Below are positions 16,710 to 25,075 of a stretch of 64,000 nucleotides of DNA, in pieces. The notes beneath the pieces are model-generated. The model saw nothing but the letters and a program-made list of their open reading frames with translations, was not told where the DNA came from and did not search any database. Each line of letters begins with the position of its first letter. Position 1 is the first letter of the stretch. The position numbers and the translations under genes are program-made. Source of the DNA: Ruegeria arenilitoris (GTDB taxonomy: Bacteria; Pseudomonadota; Alphaproteobacteria; Rhodobacterales; Rhodobacteraceae); the NCBI RefSeq assembly GCF_013030985.1, contig NZ_WPYP01000001.1:372001-436000 (forward strand). Reading direction: 5' to 3'.

Positions 16710-17189
16710 ATGTCAGTGCGGATTGATGACACGGATCGGAAAATTCTGGTCGAGCTACAGCGCGACGCCAGCCAATCGCTGGACGAAATAGCGGCTCGCG
16801 TCGGCAGTTCCAAGACCCCAGTATGGAATCGCATTCGCAAGCTGAAAGGGGCCGGGGTTATCGGTCAGCAGACCGTTCTGCTGGATGCCGAGGCGCTGGG
16901 ATTCGAAGCCACATTTTTCGTACTGATCCGTACCTCGGAACATGAGGCCGAATGGCAGCGCAAGTTCCTCAAAGCCCTGCGGGATCGACCGGAGGTGCAG
17001 GAGGCGCACCGGCTGGCCGGTGACATCGACTATATCCTCAAGGTTCGGGTCAAGAATGCCCGGGCGTATGACGAATTCTATCAGACCCTGATCTCTGAGG
17101 TACGTGTCCATAACGTGACCGCACTGCTATCGATGGAAGAGATCAAGTCCACCACCATGCTGCCACTGAACGCGCTGATCGAAAGCTGA
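16710..17189 (+). CDS. Lrp/AsnC-family regulator divergent from sulfite operon
   Basis: A 159-residue one-component regulator: N-terminal HTH (residues ~5-55, 'DRKILVELQRDASQSLDEIAARVGSSKTPVWNRIRKL') and C-terminal RAM/AsnC ligand domain ('AHRLAGDIDYILKVRVKN'). AAGGG lies 9 nt before the ATG. Head-to-head placement with cobA suggests control of siroheme/sulfite reduction in response to an amino acid, plausibly cysteine or another sulfur compound; the ligand is not readable. Its stop lies 6 bp from the convergent P450 stop. Confidence 0.9.
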   Translation: MSVRIDDTDRKILVELQRDASQSLDEIAARVGSSKTPVWNRIRKLKGAGVIGQQTVLLDAEALGFEATFFVLIRTSEHEAEWQRKFLKALRDRPEVQEAHRLAGDIDYILKVRVKNARAYDEFYQTLISEVRVHNVTALLSMEEIKSTTMLPLNALIES

Positions 17190-17195
17190 GGCCGC

Positions 17196-18368
17196 TCAGA
17201 CGTGCACCATTAGCCGGGTCAGCCCGTGGAAATGGTAAGAGTTGGAATACTCCGGATCGGCGCTCAGGCGCAGGTTGGGGCAGCGCTCAAACAGGGCCGT
17301 CAGGGCAATCCGCATCTCCAGCCGTGCCAGTGGGGCACCGACGCAGAAATGCAGCCCGCCGCCGAAACTGGTATTGGTGACGATCGGGCGGGATGGATCA
17401 AACCGGTTCGGTTCAGCCCAGACCGATGGATCGCGGTTCGCGGCCCCCAGCAATAGCGCGACCTCATCGCCGCGTTTGAAAGTGTGTCCAAACAGATCAA
17501 CCTCTTCATAGGCATAGCGGGTGAACATGTGCAGCGGAGGGTCGTAGCGCAGGATTTCCTCGACCAGGCCGTCTATCGCATGATCGCGTGGGTCGATTCC
17601 AAGCTGCAGCACCGTTTTCACGCCATTGCCCAACGAATGAACCGTGGCCTCGTGCCCGGCGTTCAGCAGCAGGATGCAGGTGGCGACAAGCTCATCGTGC
17701 GAGAGTTTCTTGCCGTCTTCCTCGGCGGTGATCAGGCGGGTGATCAGATCGTCCTGCGGGTCGGTGCGCCGCTGTTCGATGTAGTTGCTGAGGAAAGCCG
17801 AGAATTCCCGGGCGGCGGTTGCGGCGGTATCCTCGGTCTCGCGTGTGCGGCTGGCCTGATACATCGCCACCATGGCATGAGACCAGCGCAACAGATCGGG
17901 TGACATCTCCTCGGGCACGCCCAACAGGCGGCAGATCGTAATCACCGGAACCTGCGTACAGAACGCGTCCAGCAGGTCAAAGGGAGTATCCGGAAAGCGG
18001 TCGATCAGGCTGTGGCTGAGGTCGCGAATGGACGGCTCCAGCGTTGCGATTGCGCGGGACGTAAAGGCCCGCATGACCAGCGCCCGCAGTCGCGTGTGGC
18101 GCGGTGGTTCGGCCTCGAGCAACGAATGCGCCTCGACGTTCAGCCACGGCGCCAGATGGGCGGGGCCGGGGCCTTGCAACTCGGCAGGAACCTCGCGGCC
18201 GAAACGGCGATCCTTCAGCAATACCTGCACGGCCCGGTGCGAGACCGCCGCGATCTTGTTGTAATCTTCCCAATAAACTAGGTCCCCGTACGCACGGGCC
18301 TTGTCATAAAAAGGATAGGGATCCTGCACGAAACCCGGTTCGACCGGGGATTGGAATACCGTCTTCAT
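17196..18368 (-). CDS. Cytochrome P450
   Basis: A soluble 390-residue class I bacterial P450. The heme-ligand loop is FGGGLHFCVGAPLAR (Cys codon at 17343-17345), the K-helix is EEILR, and the I-helix oxygen-activation motif is LLNAGHEATV (AGHEA in place of AGxET). The start is uncertain: M-K-T-V at 18368 matches the usual N-terminus (QSPVEPGFVQDPYPFYDKAR) and leaves 47 bp to dctB; longer starts at 18386 or 18404 are possible. No ferredoxin or reductase partner gene adjoins it, apart from fpr 5 kb away. Substrate unknown. Confidence 0.92.
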   Translation of the reverse strand: MKTVFQSPVEPGFVQDPYPFYDKARAYGDLVYWEDYNKIAAVSHRAVQVLLKDRRFGREVPAELQGPGPAHLAPWLNVEAHSLLEAEPPRHTRLRALVMRAFTSRAIATLEPSIRDLSHSLIDRFPDTPFDLLDAFCTQVPVITICRLLGVPEEMSPDLLRWSHAMVAMYQASRTRETEDTAATAAREFSAFLSNYIEQRRTDPQDDLITRLITAEEDGKKLSHDELVATCILLLNAGHEATVHSLGNGVKTVLQLGIDPRDHAIDGLVEEILRYDPPLHMFTRYAYEEVDLFGHTFKRGDEVALLLGAANRDPSVWAEPNRFDPSRPIVTNTSFGGGLHFCVGAPLARLEMRIALTALFERCPNLRLSADPEYSNSYHFHGLTRLMVHV

Positions 18369-18415
18369 GCGGCGCAGACTTGCCATGCGGCGCGCTGAAT
18401 GCAAGACCCTATACC

Positions 18416-20149
18416 ATGCAACGGGTTTGGGTGATCCTGGGATTTCTGTGTGCCGTCGGGCTGTTGTCCGCCGGAGTGTGGTCTTATGGCTATCGGCAGG
18501 CGCTGTCGCAACTCAGCGAAAAGGCCGGGGCTGACCTTGAACTGGCTGCCGACCGGCTAAGCACGCAGATGCAGGTCTATCAGGAACTGGCTGTGTTGAT
18601 GGCAAATCATCCGGCCCTGCGAGCGATTGAAACCCCAGCGCAGCAACAGGCAGCCCGCGCGATCCTGTTGGACGTCGCGGACAAGACCGCGGCCGTGAAC
18701 ATGATGTACCTAGACCGGGCCGGTCAGATCCTGGTTTCGGCGCAGCCCGTTGAGCAAAACAACATGGCCGATCACCCCGCTTTCCAGCGGGCGCTGCAGG
18801 GGGCATTGGGCAACGCGCATGGTGTCTTGCCGATCAGCGGCAGCCGCATCTATTCCTATGCGGCCCCGGCCTTTGACGACTCGGGCCGGGTCGAAGGCGC
18901 GCTGATGGTTGTGGCTGACGTGCAGGATGTGGAACAGACTTGGCGCGGCAGCACCGAGGCGGTTTTCTTTATAGATGGCGACGGGGTGGTCTTTATCTCG
19001 AACCGGTCTGATCTGTTGTTCTGGCACCGCGCTGACGGGCAACAGGGGCTGACACCGCCAGAAGGGGGCGAGGTCGATTTCGCCTCGACCCGGGTTGGAC
19101 CGCATGAGTTGTGGAGGCTTAACTGGGGCCGCTACCTGCCCAGCCGCGCGTTGCACCTGATGCTTGATCTGCCCGTCATCGATATGACGGCCGAGGTGCT
19201 GGTCGATGTTGCCCCCGCACGGCGTCTGGCTGGATTGCAGGCGGCGACTGTTGCGGCGATCTGTCTGGCCTTCGGAGCGTTGCTGTTTCTGGCGACGGAA
19301 CGCAGACGAACTCTGTCCGAAGCCAACGCGGTTTTGGAAAGCCGCGTTGCGCAGCGTACCCGCGCCTTGACCGCTGCCAACACCGCCCTGCGTCGGGAGG
19401 TGCATGAACGGCAAGAGGCGGAGACTGCGTTGAAGCACGCGCAGGAGGAGCTTATTCAAGCGGGTAAACTCAGCGCCTTGGGGCAGATGTCAGCAGGTAT
19501 CAGCCATGAACTGAACCAACCCCTGATGGCGATCCGGCAATTTGCCGACAACGGGGCGGCCTTTCTGTCGCGGGGGCGCGAGGAGAAAGCCGCCGAGAAC
19601 CTGACGCGCATTTCTGACATGGCCGCCCGGATGGCGCGGATCATCAAGAACCTGCGCGCCTTTGCCCGCAATGAAAGTGAGCCGATGGGCAAGGTCGATC
19701 TGGTGCAGGTGATCGACACGGCCGTGGAACTGACCGAGGCGCGTCTGCGCACCGAAGGTGTGACGATGGACTGGCGGCCGCCGGAAAACCCGGTCTATGC
19801 GTGGGGTGGCGAGGTGCGTCTGGTGCAGGTGTTTGTGAACCTGATCAACAACGCCGCAGACGCGATGAGCCAGCAAGAGGAGCGCCTTATCCGCATTGCG
19901 ATCGAGGCCGATGAAAGGCTGACCGTTACGGTGCGCGATATCGGTCCCGGCATTGAAAACACCGAAAAACTGTTCGAACCCTTCTACACAACCAAGGCGG
20001 TTGGATCGTCCGAGGGGATGGGGTTGGGCCTTTCGATCTCGTATGGTCTGGTTCAGAGTTTTGGTGGAAATATCCGTGGTACGAACGCGCAGACCGGTGC
20101 GATGTTCACCGTTGAACTTGAGTATTACCGGGAAGATGAGGTGGCATGA
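18416..20149 (+). CDS. dctB: C4-dicarboxylate sensor histidine kinase
   Basis: A 577-residue membrane kinase. One TM lies at residues ~4-26 and a second near 265-287 (AATVAAICLAFGALLFLA), flanking a periplasmic PDC/Cache-like sensor domain; a coiled segment leads to the HisKA domain with His364 in GISHELNQPLMAI and an HATPase with NLINNAADAM (N box), DIGPGI and GMGLGLSIS (G boxes). It should sense C4-dicarboxylates and phosphorylate DctD, whose gene overlaps by 4 bp. The ATG lacks a clear ribosome site; the frame is open further upstream but that would overlap the P450 gene. Confidence 0.9.
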   Translation: MQRVWVILGFLCAVGLLSAGVWSYGYRQALSQLSEKAGADLELAADRLSTQMQVYQELAVLMANHPALRAIETPAQQQAARAILLDVADKTAAVNMMYLDRAGQILVSAQPVEQNNMADHPAFQRALQGALGNAHGVLPISGSRIYSYAAPAFDDSGRVEGALMVVADVQDVEQTWRGSTEAVFFIDGDGVVFISNRSDLLFWHRADGQQGLTPPEGGEVDFASTRVGPHELWRLNWGRYLPSRALHLMLDLPVIDMTAEVLVDVAPARRLAGLQAATVAAICLAFGALLFLATERRRTLSEANAVLESRVAQRTRALTAANTALRREVHERQEAETALKHAQEELIQAGKLSALGQMSAGISHELNQPLMAIRQFADNGAAFLSRGREEKAAENLTRISDMAARMARIIKNLRAFARNESEPMGKVDLVQVIDTAVELTEARLRTEGVTMDWRPPENPVYAWGGEVRLVQVFVNLINNAADAMSQQEERLIRIAIEADERLTVTVRDIGPGIENTEKLFEPFYTTKAVGSSEGMGLGLSISYGLVQSFGGNIRGTNAQTGAMFTVELEYYREDEVA

Positions 20150-21375
20150 TCCGCAAGGTTTTATTGGTCGACGATGACGCCGCCGTGCGCGAAGCGCTGG
20201 CGCAAACGCTGGAACTGGCCGACTACGTGCCGGTCACTGCGGGGTCTTTCGTGGCGGCCAAGGATCACATCCGCGCTGATTTCCCCGGCGTGATCGTGTC
20301 GGATATCCGGATGCCGGGGCGGGATGGGTTTCATTTGTTGACCTACGCGCATGAGATTGACCCGGACCTGCCGGTCATCCTGCTGACGGGTGAAGGCGAT
20401 ATCCCGATGGCCGTCCGTGCCATGGGGCAGGGGGCGTACGACTTTCTGGAAAAACCTTGCGCCGCCGCCGACCTGTTGGAGGTTCTGGGCAAGGCTTTTG
20501 TCGCACGTGTTCAGGTTCTGGAACAGCGCGCGTTGAAACACGAGTTGGAACGTGGAGACCCCGCTGCGCGCCTGCTGTTCGGCCTGTCTCCACAAGCCGA
20601 AGCCTTGAGGGAGCGTGCGCGGACCGTTGCCCTCACAGGGGCCGAAGTTTTGGTCACCGGCCCCGCGGGAAGCGGAATCTCAAAAGTGGCCGAAGTTGTA
20701 CACTTGATGTCGCCGCAGGCGCAGGGTCCGTTTGTGAAACGACCCTCGTCCGGTCTGACGCCCGACGCGCTGGTTCAGGTCTGCGAGGATGCGGCCGGAG
20801 GCTCGCTGTTTCTGGACGAAATCTCGGCGATGCCCGAGGCCACGCAATATGCGGCGTTGGAAGCGGTCGAGCAGGGCATCGGTGCGCGTATTCTGGCAGG
20901 CACAACAGCCGATCTGGCCGCGCTGTCGGCAGAGGGGCGGTTTCACGCGGACCTGTTCTATCGGCTGGACGTGATGCGGGTACGCATTCCGTCGCTGGCC
21001 GAGCGGCCCGAGGATATTCCGGTGATCTTTCGACACTACGTGGCGCAGGCGGCCGAACAGGCCGGTATCCCGGAACCCGAGATCTCGTCCGAGCACCTGG
21101 CGTCGCTGATGGCCAGTGATTGGCCCGGCAACGCCCGGTCGCTGATGTCCGCCGCCATGCGGTTTGTGTTGGGGATGCCGGAAGAGGTTGCACAGGCCAC
21201 CGATCTGGGGTTGAGCGAGCAGATGGCGCGGGTGGAACGCTCGTTGCTGATCGCGGCATTGGGGCGACACAACGGCAAGGCCTCGGACGCGGCAAAAGCG
21301 CTGAAACTGCCGCGCAAGACGTTTTATGACAAGCTGGCCCGGTATCAGATTCGCCCTGAAGACTATCGCAGGTGA
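20146..21375 (+). CDS. dctD: DctD-like response regulator with degenerate AAA+ domain
   Basis: A 409-residue NtrC-family response regulator. The receiver has the acidic pocket DDD (9-11), phospho-Asp53 in SDIRMPG and Lys103; the central AAA+ domain keeps Walker B (GSLFLDEI, ~219-226) and 'DLFYRLDVMRVRIPSL', and a Fis-type HTH (KASDAAKALKLPRKTFYDKL) ends the protein. The Walker A reads GPAGSGIS (no Lys) and the segment that should carry GAFTGA is missing: about 48 residues separate Walker A from Walker B against about 67 in NtrC. It therefore should not remodel sigma-54 holoenzyme and may act as a classical DNA-binding activator or repressor of dctPQM. Confidence 0.92.
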   Translation: MIRKVLLVDDDAAVREALAQTLELADYVPVTAGSFVAAKDHIRADFPGVIVSDIRMPGRDGFHLLTYAHEIDPDLPVILLTGEGDIPMAVRAMGQGAYDFLEKPCAAADLLEVLGKAFVARVQVLEQRALKHELERGDPAARLLFGLSPQAEALRERARTVALTGAEVLVTGPAGSGISKVAEVVHLMSPQAQGPFVKRPSSGLTPDALVQVCEDAAGGSLFLDEISAMPEATQYAALEAVEQGIGARILAGTTADLAALSAEGRFHADLFYRLDVMRVRIPSLAERPEDIPVIFRHYVAQAAEQAGIPEPEISSEHLASLMASDWPGNARSLMSAAMRFVLGMPEEVAQATDLGLSEQMARVERSLLIAALGRHNGKASDAAKALKLPRKTFYDKLARYQIRPEDYRR

Positions 21376-21434
21376 TCCGAACCGCTCCCGCCCCCTTTGA
21401 CCGCATTATCATGCGGTTAAAGGTGTTGGGCCAG

Positions 21435-21456
21435 GCAGCCCGCTGAGACGGGCTGC
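21435..21456. terminator. Hairpin after dctD
   Basis: GCAGCCCG-CTGAGA-CGGGCTGC is an 8-bp perfect stem 60 bp after the dctD stop. No T-run follows, so it may be a Rho-dependent end or an mRNA stabiliser. Confidence 0.4.
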
Positions 21457-21504
21457 GGGTGTGCGAGATGTAGACGGTGTGATTCTGGAGAATTGATTCG
21501 GGAA

Positions 21505-21524
21505 GAGTGCGGAATCCCGCACAA
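21505..21524. promoter_or_regulatory. Distal DctD operator
   Basis: GAGTGCGGAATCCCGCACAA is an imperfect copy of the TTGTGCG-N6-CGCACAA palindrome (one arm GTGCGG, other CCGCAC). It resembles, from memory, the DctD sites upstream of rhizobial dctA. It begins exactly 33 bp before the second copy. Confidence 0.7.
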
Positions 21525-21537
21525 CAGGGGGCCGGGC

Positions 21538-21557
21538 TTGTGCGGAATTTCGCACAA
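21538..21557. promoter_or_regulatory. Proximal DctD operator
   Basis: TTGTGCG-GAATTT-CGCACAA has perfect 7-bp arms. With the distal copy it forms a tandem array with 33-bp centre spacing (about three helical turns), 190 bp upstream of dctP. No convincing sigma-54 -24/-12 element follows; the best GG-N10-GC match (21579-21592) lacks the other consensus bases. Confidence 0.75.
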
Positions 21558-21746
21558 CGTGATTTGAGAGAAGAAACGGGACTCTGGAATGCTCCTTTTA
21601 ATCCGCTGTTTTAATGCAAGAAAATCTGTGGTTGCGCGATATGAAACAAAACGTTGAGCCAAAACTCCTGATTCGCTTCACTTCGCTCATACGGTGCCAA
21701 ACAGGCGCCAATTGGACGAATGAGTAAGTCTGGGAGGAAAAGACTG

Positions 21747-22748
21747 ATGAAATTCCTGACAACGGCCGCAACGGCAGTTGCACTGACCGTAACCGCAACT
21801 GCAGGCATGGCAGCCTGTGAGGACGGCGAGATCGTCGTGAAGTTCGCGCATGTGACGAACTCGGACAAGCACCCCAAGGGCATCGCGGCATCGCTGCTGG
21901 AGCAGCGCGTGAATGACGAGATGAACGGTGTGATGTGCATAGAAGTCTATCCGAACTCTACGCTGTACAACGACGACAAGGTGTTGGAGGCGATGTTGCA
22001 AGGCGACGTGCAGCTGGCCGCGCCCTCGCTGTCGAAATTCGAAAAGTTCACCAAGCAGTTCCGTCTGTTCGACCTGCCGTTCATGTTCAAGAACATCGAT
22101 GCCGTGGATGCGTTCCAGGCCTCGGCCGAGGGTCAGGCGATGAAGGACAGCATGCAGCGTCGTGGTCTGCAGGGGCTGGCCTTCTGGCACAATGGCATGA
22201 AGCAGATGTCGGCCAACAAACCTCTGGTGGATCCGTTGGATGCGGATGGTCTGAAGTTCCGCGTGCAGTCCTCGGACGTGCTGGTCGCGCAGATGGAAGC
22301 CATCGGTGGCAGCCCGCAAAAAATGGCCTTCTCGGAAGTGTACGGCGCGCTGCAGCAGGGCGTTGTGGACGGGCAGGAGAACACCTGGTCGAACATCTAC
22401 GGCAAGAAGTTCTTCGAGGTTCAGGACGGCATTACAGAGACCAACCACGGCATCATCGACTATCTGGTCGTGACGTCGGTTGACTGGCTGGACAGCCTGG
22501 ATCCGGAAGTCCGTGACCAGTTCCTGACCATTCTGGCCGAAGTGACCGAGACCCGGAACAAGGAAGCCTTTGCGGTGAACGAAGCGGCCAAAGCGTCGAT
22601 CACCGATGCGGGCGGCATCATTCGTGAGCTGGACCCCGATCAGCGCCAAGCCTGGGTTGATGCGATGAAACCGGTTTGGGACAAATTCGCTGACGACGTG
22701 GGTCAGGACAAGATCGACGCCGCTCAGGCGATCAACGCCGGGTTCTGA
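21747..22748 (+). CDS. dctP: TRAP transporter C4-dicarboxylate-binding protein
   Basis: A 333-residue periplasmic solute-binding protein. ATG 21747 is set by GGGAGG 9 nt upstream. The signal peptide covers residues 1-22, cleaved near TAGMA-A. DctP-family features are present: IVVKFAHVTNSDKHPKG, the substrate-carboxylate Arg in GLKFRVQSSDV, and FSEVYGALQQGVVDGQEN. It binds C4-dicarboxylates (succinate, malate, fumarate) and delivers them to DctQM. Two DctD operators lie upstream, and a hairpin just downstream may raise the level of this message over dctQM. Confidence 0.94.
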   Translation: MKFLTTAATAVALTVTATAGMAACEDGEIVVKFAHVTNSDKHPKGIAASLLEQRVNDEMNGVMCIEVYPNSTLYNDDKVLEAMLQGDVQLAAPSLSKFEKFTKQFRLFDLPFMFKNIDAVDAFQASAEGQAMKDSMQRRGLQGLAFWHNGMKQMSANKPLVDPLDADGLKFRVQSSDVLVAQMEAIGGSPQKMAFSEVYGALQQGVVDGQENTWSNIYGKKFFEVQDGITETNHGIIDYLVVTSVDWLDSLDPEVRDQFLTILAEVTETRNKEAFAVNEAAKASITDAGGIIRELDPDQRQAWVDAMKPVWDKFADDVGQDKIDAAQAINAGF

Positions 22749-22799
22749 TCCCGGTTCAGGCCGCGCGTCCAGGACTGGGGAGTATACGACGCGCAGGCC

Positions 22800-22823
22800 G
22801 GGCGGGCCGTGAATGGCCCGCCC
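22800..22823 (+). promoter_or_regulatory. Intercistronic mRNA hairpin between dctP and dctQ
   Basis: GGGCGGGCC-GTGAAT-GGCCCGCCC is a 9-bp perfect GC stem 51 bp after the dctP stop with no T-run. Such hairpins commonly protect binding-protein mRNA or attenuate readthrough so that more DctP than DctQM is made. Confidence 0.65.
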
Positions 22824-22860
22824 CAATCACTCTCATCACAAAAAATGCGGGGACAGAAAG

Positions 22861-23538
22861 ATGTCTGGTGCGAAACCCGGCCAAGGCGGGCTGGTCGACC
22901 ATATCGAAGAAACCCTGATCGCGTTGCTGCTGGGCCTGATGACGGCCGTGACTTTTGCCAATGTGATCGCGCGGTTCGTATTCAATTCCAATATCCTGTG
23001 GGCGCTTGAGCTGACGGTGTTCATCTTTGGGTGGCTTGTGCTGTTGGGCGCGTCTTATGCGGTGAAGAAGCACGCGCATTTGGGTGTGGATGCCATCCTG
23101 AACATGCTGGCCCCGGCGCCGCGCCGAGTCTTGGCGCTGATCGCTGTTGGCTGCTGTCTGGTGTTCTCGCTGCTGATGCTCAAAGGGGCGTATGACTACT
23201 GGGCCGTGTTTGCCGACCTGCCGCCCACTTCGGGCCGCTGGTTCCCGACCGGGTTTAATTTCGACGCCCGCAGCCAGAGTTTCTATGAGGTCGATGACAT
23301 CCCCATGGTCGCGCCGCTGCGGTTCCTTGAAGACCTGATCAATTACGGCGAGTCGTACGAGAAACTGCCCAAGGTCGTTCCCTATTTCATACTGCCGCTG
23401 TCGATGCTGCTGTTAGTGATCCGCTTTGCGCAGGTCGCCGTGCAGATATGGCGCGGTGAGACCGACCGCATCGTCGCCAGCCACGAAGTCGAGGACGAGA
23501 TCGAAGAGGTCCGGGCTCAGCAAGGAGAGCATGACTGA
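22861..23538 (+). CDS. dctQ: TRAP transporter small membrane subunit
   Basis: A 225-residue inner-membrane protein with four predicted TM helices (about residues 20-40, 45-66, 83-106 and 176-197) and a long loop between helices 3 and 4 ('WFPTGFNFDARSQSFYEVDD'), as in the longer DctQ type. ATG 22861 is preceded by GGGG; upstream frames have no ribosome site. It pairs with DctM to form the Na+-driven permease. Its stop overlaps the dctM start (TGATG). Confidence 0.92.
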   Translation: MSGAKPGQGGLVDHIEETLIALLLGLMTAVTFANVIARFVFNSNILWALELTVFIFGWLVLLGASYAVKKHAHLGVDAILNMLAPAPRRVLALIAVGCCLVFSLLMLKGAYDYWAVFADLPPTSGRWFPTGFNFDARSQSFYEVDDIPMVAPLRFLEDLINYGESYEKLPKVVPYFILPLSMLLLVIRFAQVAVQIWRGETDRIVASHEVEDEIEEVRAQQGEHD

Positions 23539-24914
23539 TGGACGTAGTACTTCTTTTCTCGATGGTCATTGGCCTGCTGCTGATCGGGGTTCCGATTGCG
23601 GTGGCTCTGGGCCTCAGCTCGACCCTGTTCCTGCTGATCTATTCCGACAGTTCGCTGGCCTCGGTCGCGGGCACGCTGTTCGAGGCGTTCGAGGGGCACT
23701 TTACCCTGCTGGCGATCCCCTTCTTCATTTTGGCTTCGTCCTTCATGACGACGGGCGGCGTGGCACGGCGGATCATCCGGTTCTCGATTGCCTGTGTGGG
23801 GCATCTGCCGGGCGGTCTGGCGATTGCGGGCGTCTTTGCCTGTATGTTGTTCGCGGCGCTGTCCGGGTCGTCTCCGGCGACCGTGGTGGCCATCGGCTCG
23901 ATCGTTATTGCCGGGATGCGTCAGGTCGGATACTCCAAAGAATTCGCCGCCGGTGTGATCTGTAATGCCGGTACGCTGGGCATCCTGATCCCGCCGTCGA
24001 TCGTGATGGTTGTCTATGCCGCAGCTGTTGAAGTCTCGGTCGGGCGCATGTTCCTGGCGGGGGTTATTCCGGGCCTGATGGCGGGTCTGATGCTGATGAT
24101 CACCATCTATGTCATGGCCAAGGTCAAGAACCTGCCAAAAGGCGAATGGAAGGGCTGGGGCGAAGTCTTAACCTCGGCGCGCGAGGCCGGTTGGGGCCTG
24201 TTCCTGATCGTTATCATTCTGGGCGGTATCTATGGCGGTATCTTCACCCCGACCGAGGCCGCTGCGGTGGCTGCCGTCTATGCGTTCTTCATCGCAAGCT
24301 TTGTCTACAAGGACATGGGCCCGCTCAGCACGGACGAGGGTACGGCAAACCTGCCTTTGCTGAAAAAGCCCTATGCGCTGCTGACAGCGTTCTTCCACCC
24401 GGACACCAAGCACACGCTGTTCGAGGCCGGCAAGCTGACCGTCACGCTGTTGTTCGTGATCGCCAACGCGCTGATCCTCAAGCATGTGCTGACGGATGAA
24501 CAGGTGCCGCAGCACATCGCCAACGCGATGCTGTCGGCGGGTCTGGGGCCGGTGACATTCCTGATCGTGGTCAACGTCATCTTGTTGATCGGTGGTCAGT
24601 TCATGGAACCGTCCGGCCTGCTGGTGATCGTGGCGCCGCTGGTGTTCCCGATTGCGATCGAACTGGGTATCGACCCGATCCATCTTGGCATCATCATGGT
24701 GGTGAACATGGAAATCGGGATGATCACACCTCCGGTCGGTCTGAACCTGTTCGTGACCTCGGGCGTGGCCGGGATGCCGATGATGAAGGTCGTAAAGGCG
24801 GCGCTGCCGTTCCTGGCCGTGCTGTTCGTCTTCCTGATCATGGTGACATATATCCCGTGGATATCGACCTTCCTGCCCAACACCTTCATGGGGCCGGAGA
24901 TCGTGACCAACTAG
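23538..24914 (+). CDS. dctM: TRAP transporter large permease subunit
   Basis: A 458-residue polytopic membrane protein with about 12 TM helices, the transport subunit of the DctPQM system. Typical DctM strings include PFFILASSFMTTGGVARRI, 'LSGSSPATVVAIGSIV' and 'GILIPPSIVMVVYA'. It overlaps dctQ by one base, and a strong terminator follows the stop, so dctPQM forms one unit. The length is slightly above the usual 425-440 because of a loop around residues 255-300. Confidence 0.95.
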   Translation: MDVVLLFSMVIGLLLIGVPIAVALGLSSTLFLLIYSDSSLASVAGTLFEAFEGHFTLLAIPFFILASSFMTTGGVARRIIRFSIACVGHLPGGLAIAGVFACMLFAALSGSSPATVVAIGSIVIAGMRQVGYSKEFAAGVICNAGTLGILIPPSIVMVVYAAAVEVSVGRMFLAGVIPGLMAGLMLMITIYVMAKVKNLPKGEWKGWGEVLTSAREAGWGLFLIVIILGGIYGGIFTPTEAAAVAAVYAFFIASFVYKDMGPLSTDEGTANLPLLKKPYALLTAFFHPDTKHTLFEAGKLTVTLLFVIANALILKHVLTDEQVPQHIANAMLSAGLGPVTFLIVVNVILLIGGQFMEPSGLLVIVAPLVFPIAIELGIDPIHLGIIMVVNMEIGMITPPVGLNLFVTSGVAGMPMMKVVKAALPFLAVLFVFLIMVTYIPWISTFLPNTFMGPEIVTN

Positions 24915-24931
24915 CGAAGATCGCTTTTGTT

Positions 24932-24965
24932 AAAGGCCGGGCAGCGCGATCTGCCCGGCCTTTTT
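24932..24965 (+). terminator. Terminator of dctPQM
   Basis: AAAGGCCGGGCAG-CGCGAT-CTGCCCGGCCTTTTT: a 13-bp perfect stem followed by T5. Confidence 0.93.
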
Positions 24966-25013
24966 CTTTGCGGACCACTTGAAGATACGCCTCGCAGTCC
25001 CACATCGAAGCCA

Positions 25014-25058
25014 GAGGACGACCTCCCCATAACGGGTGATTATTCGGGACGACCCGAA
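25014..25058 (+). ncRNA. Guanidine-II (mini-ykkC) riboswitch
   Basis: Two hairpins each close an ACGA (ACGR-type) tetraloop: GAGG-ACGA-CCTC (25014-25025) and TTCGGG-ACGA-CCCGAA (25043-25058), with a 17-base linker. Tandem ACGR-loop hairpins define the guanidine-II class, whose two loops kiss on binding guanidinium. The GAGGTG ribosome site of the exporter gene starts 8 nt after the second hairpin, so translational control is likely. Confidence 0.88.
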
Positions 25059-25075
25059 CAAGAATGAGGTGTCCT

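Noticed and set aside
21579..21592. GG-N10-GC as sigma-54 promoter of dctP
   Set aside because: Other consensus bases (TGGCAC, TTGC) are absent, and DctD lacks GAFTGA.
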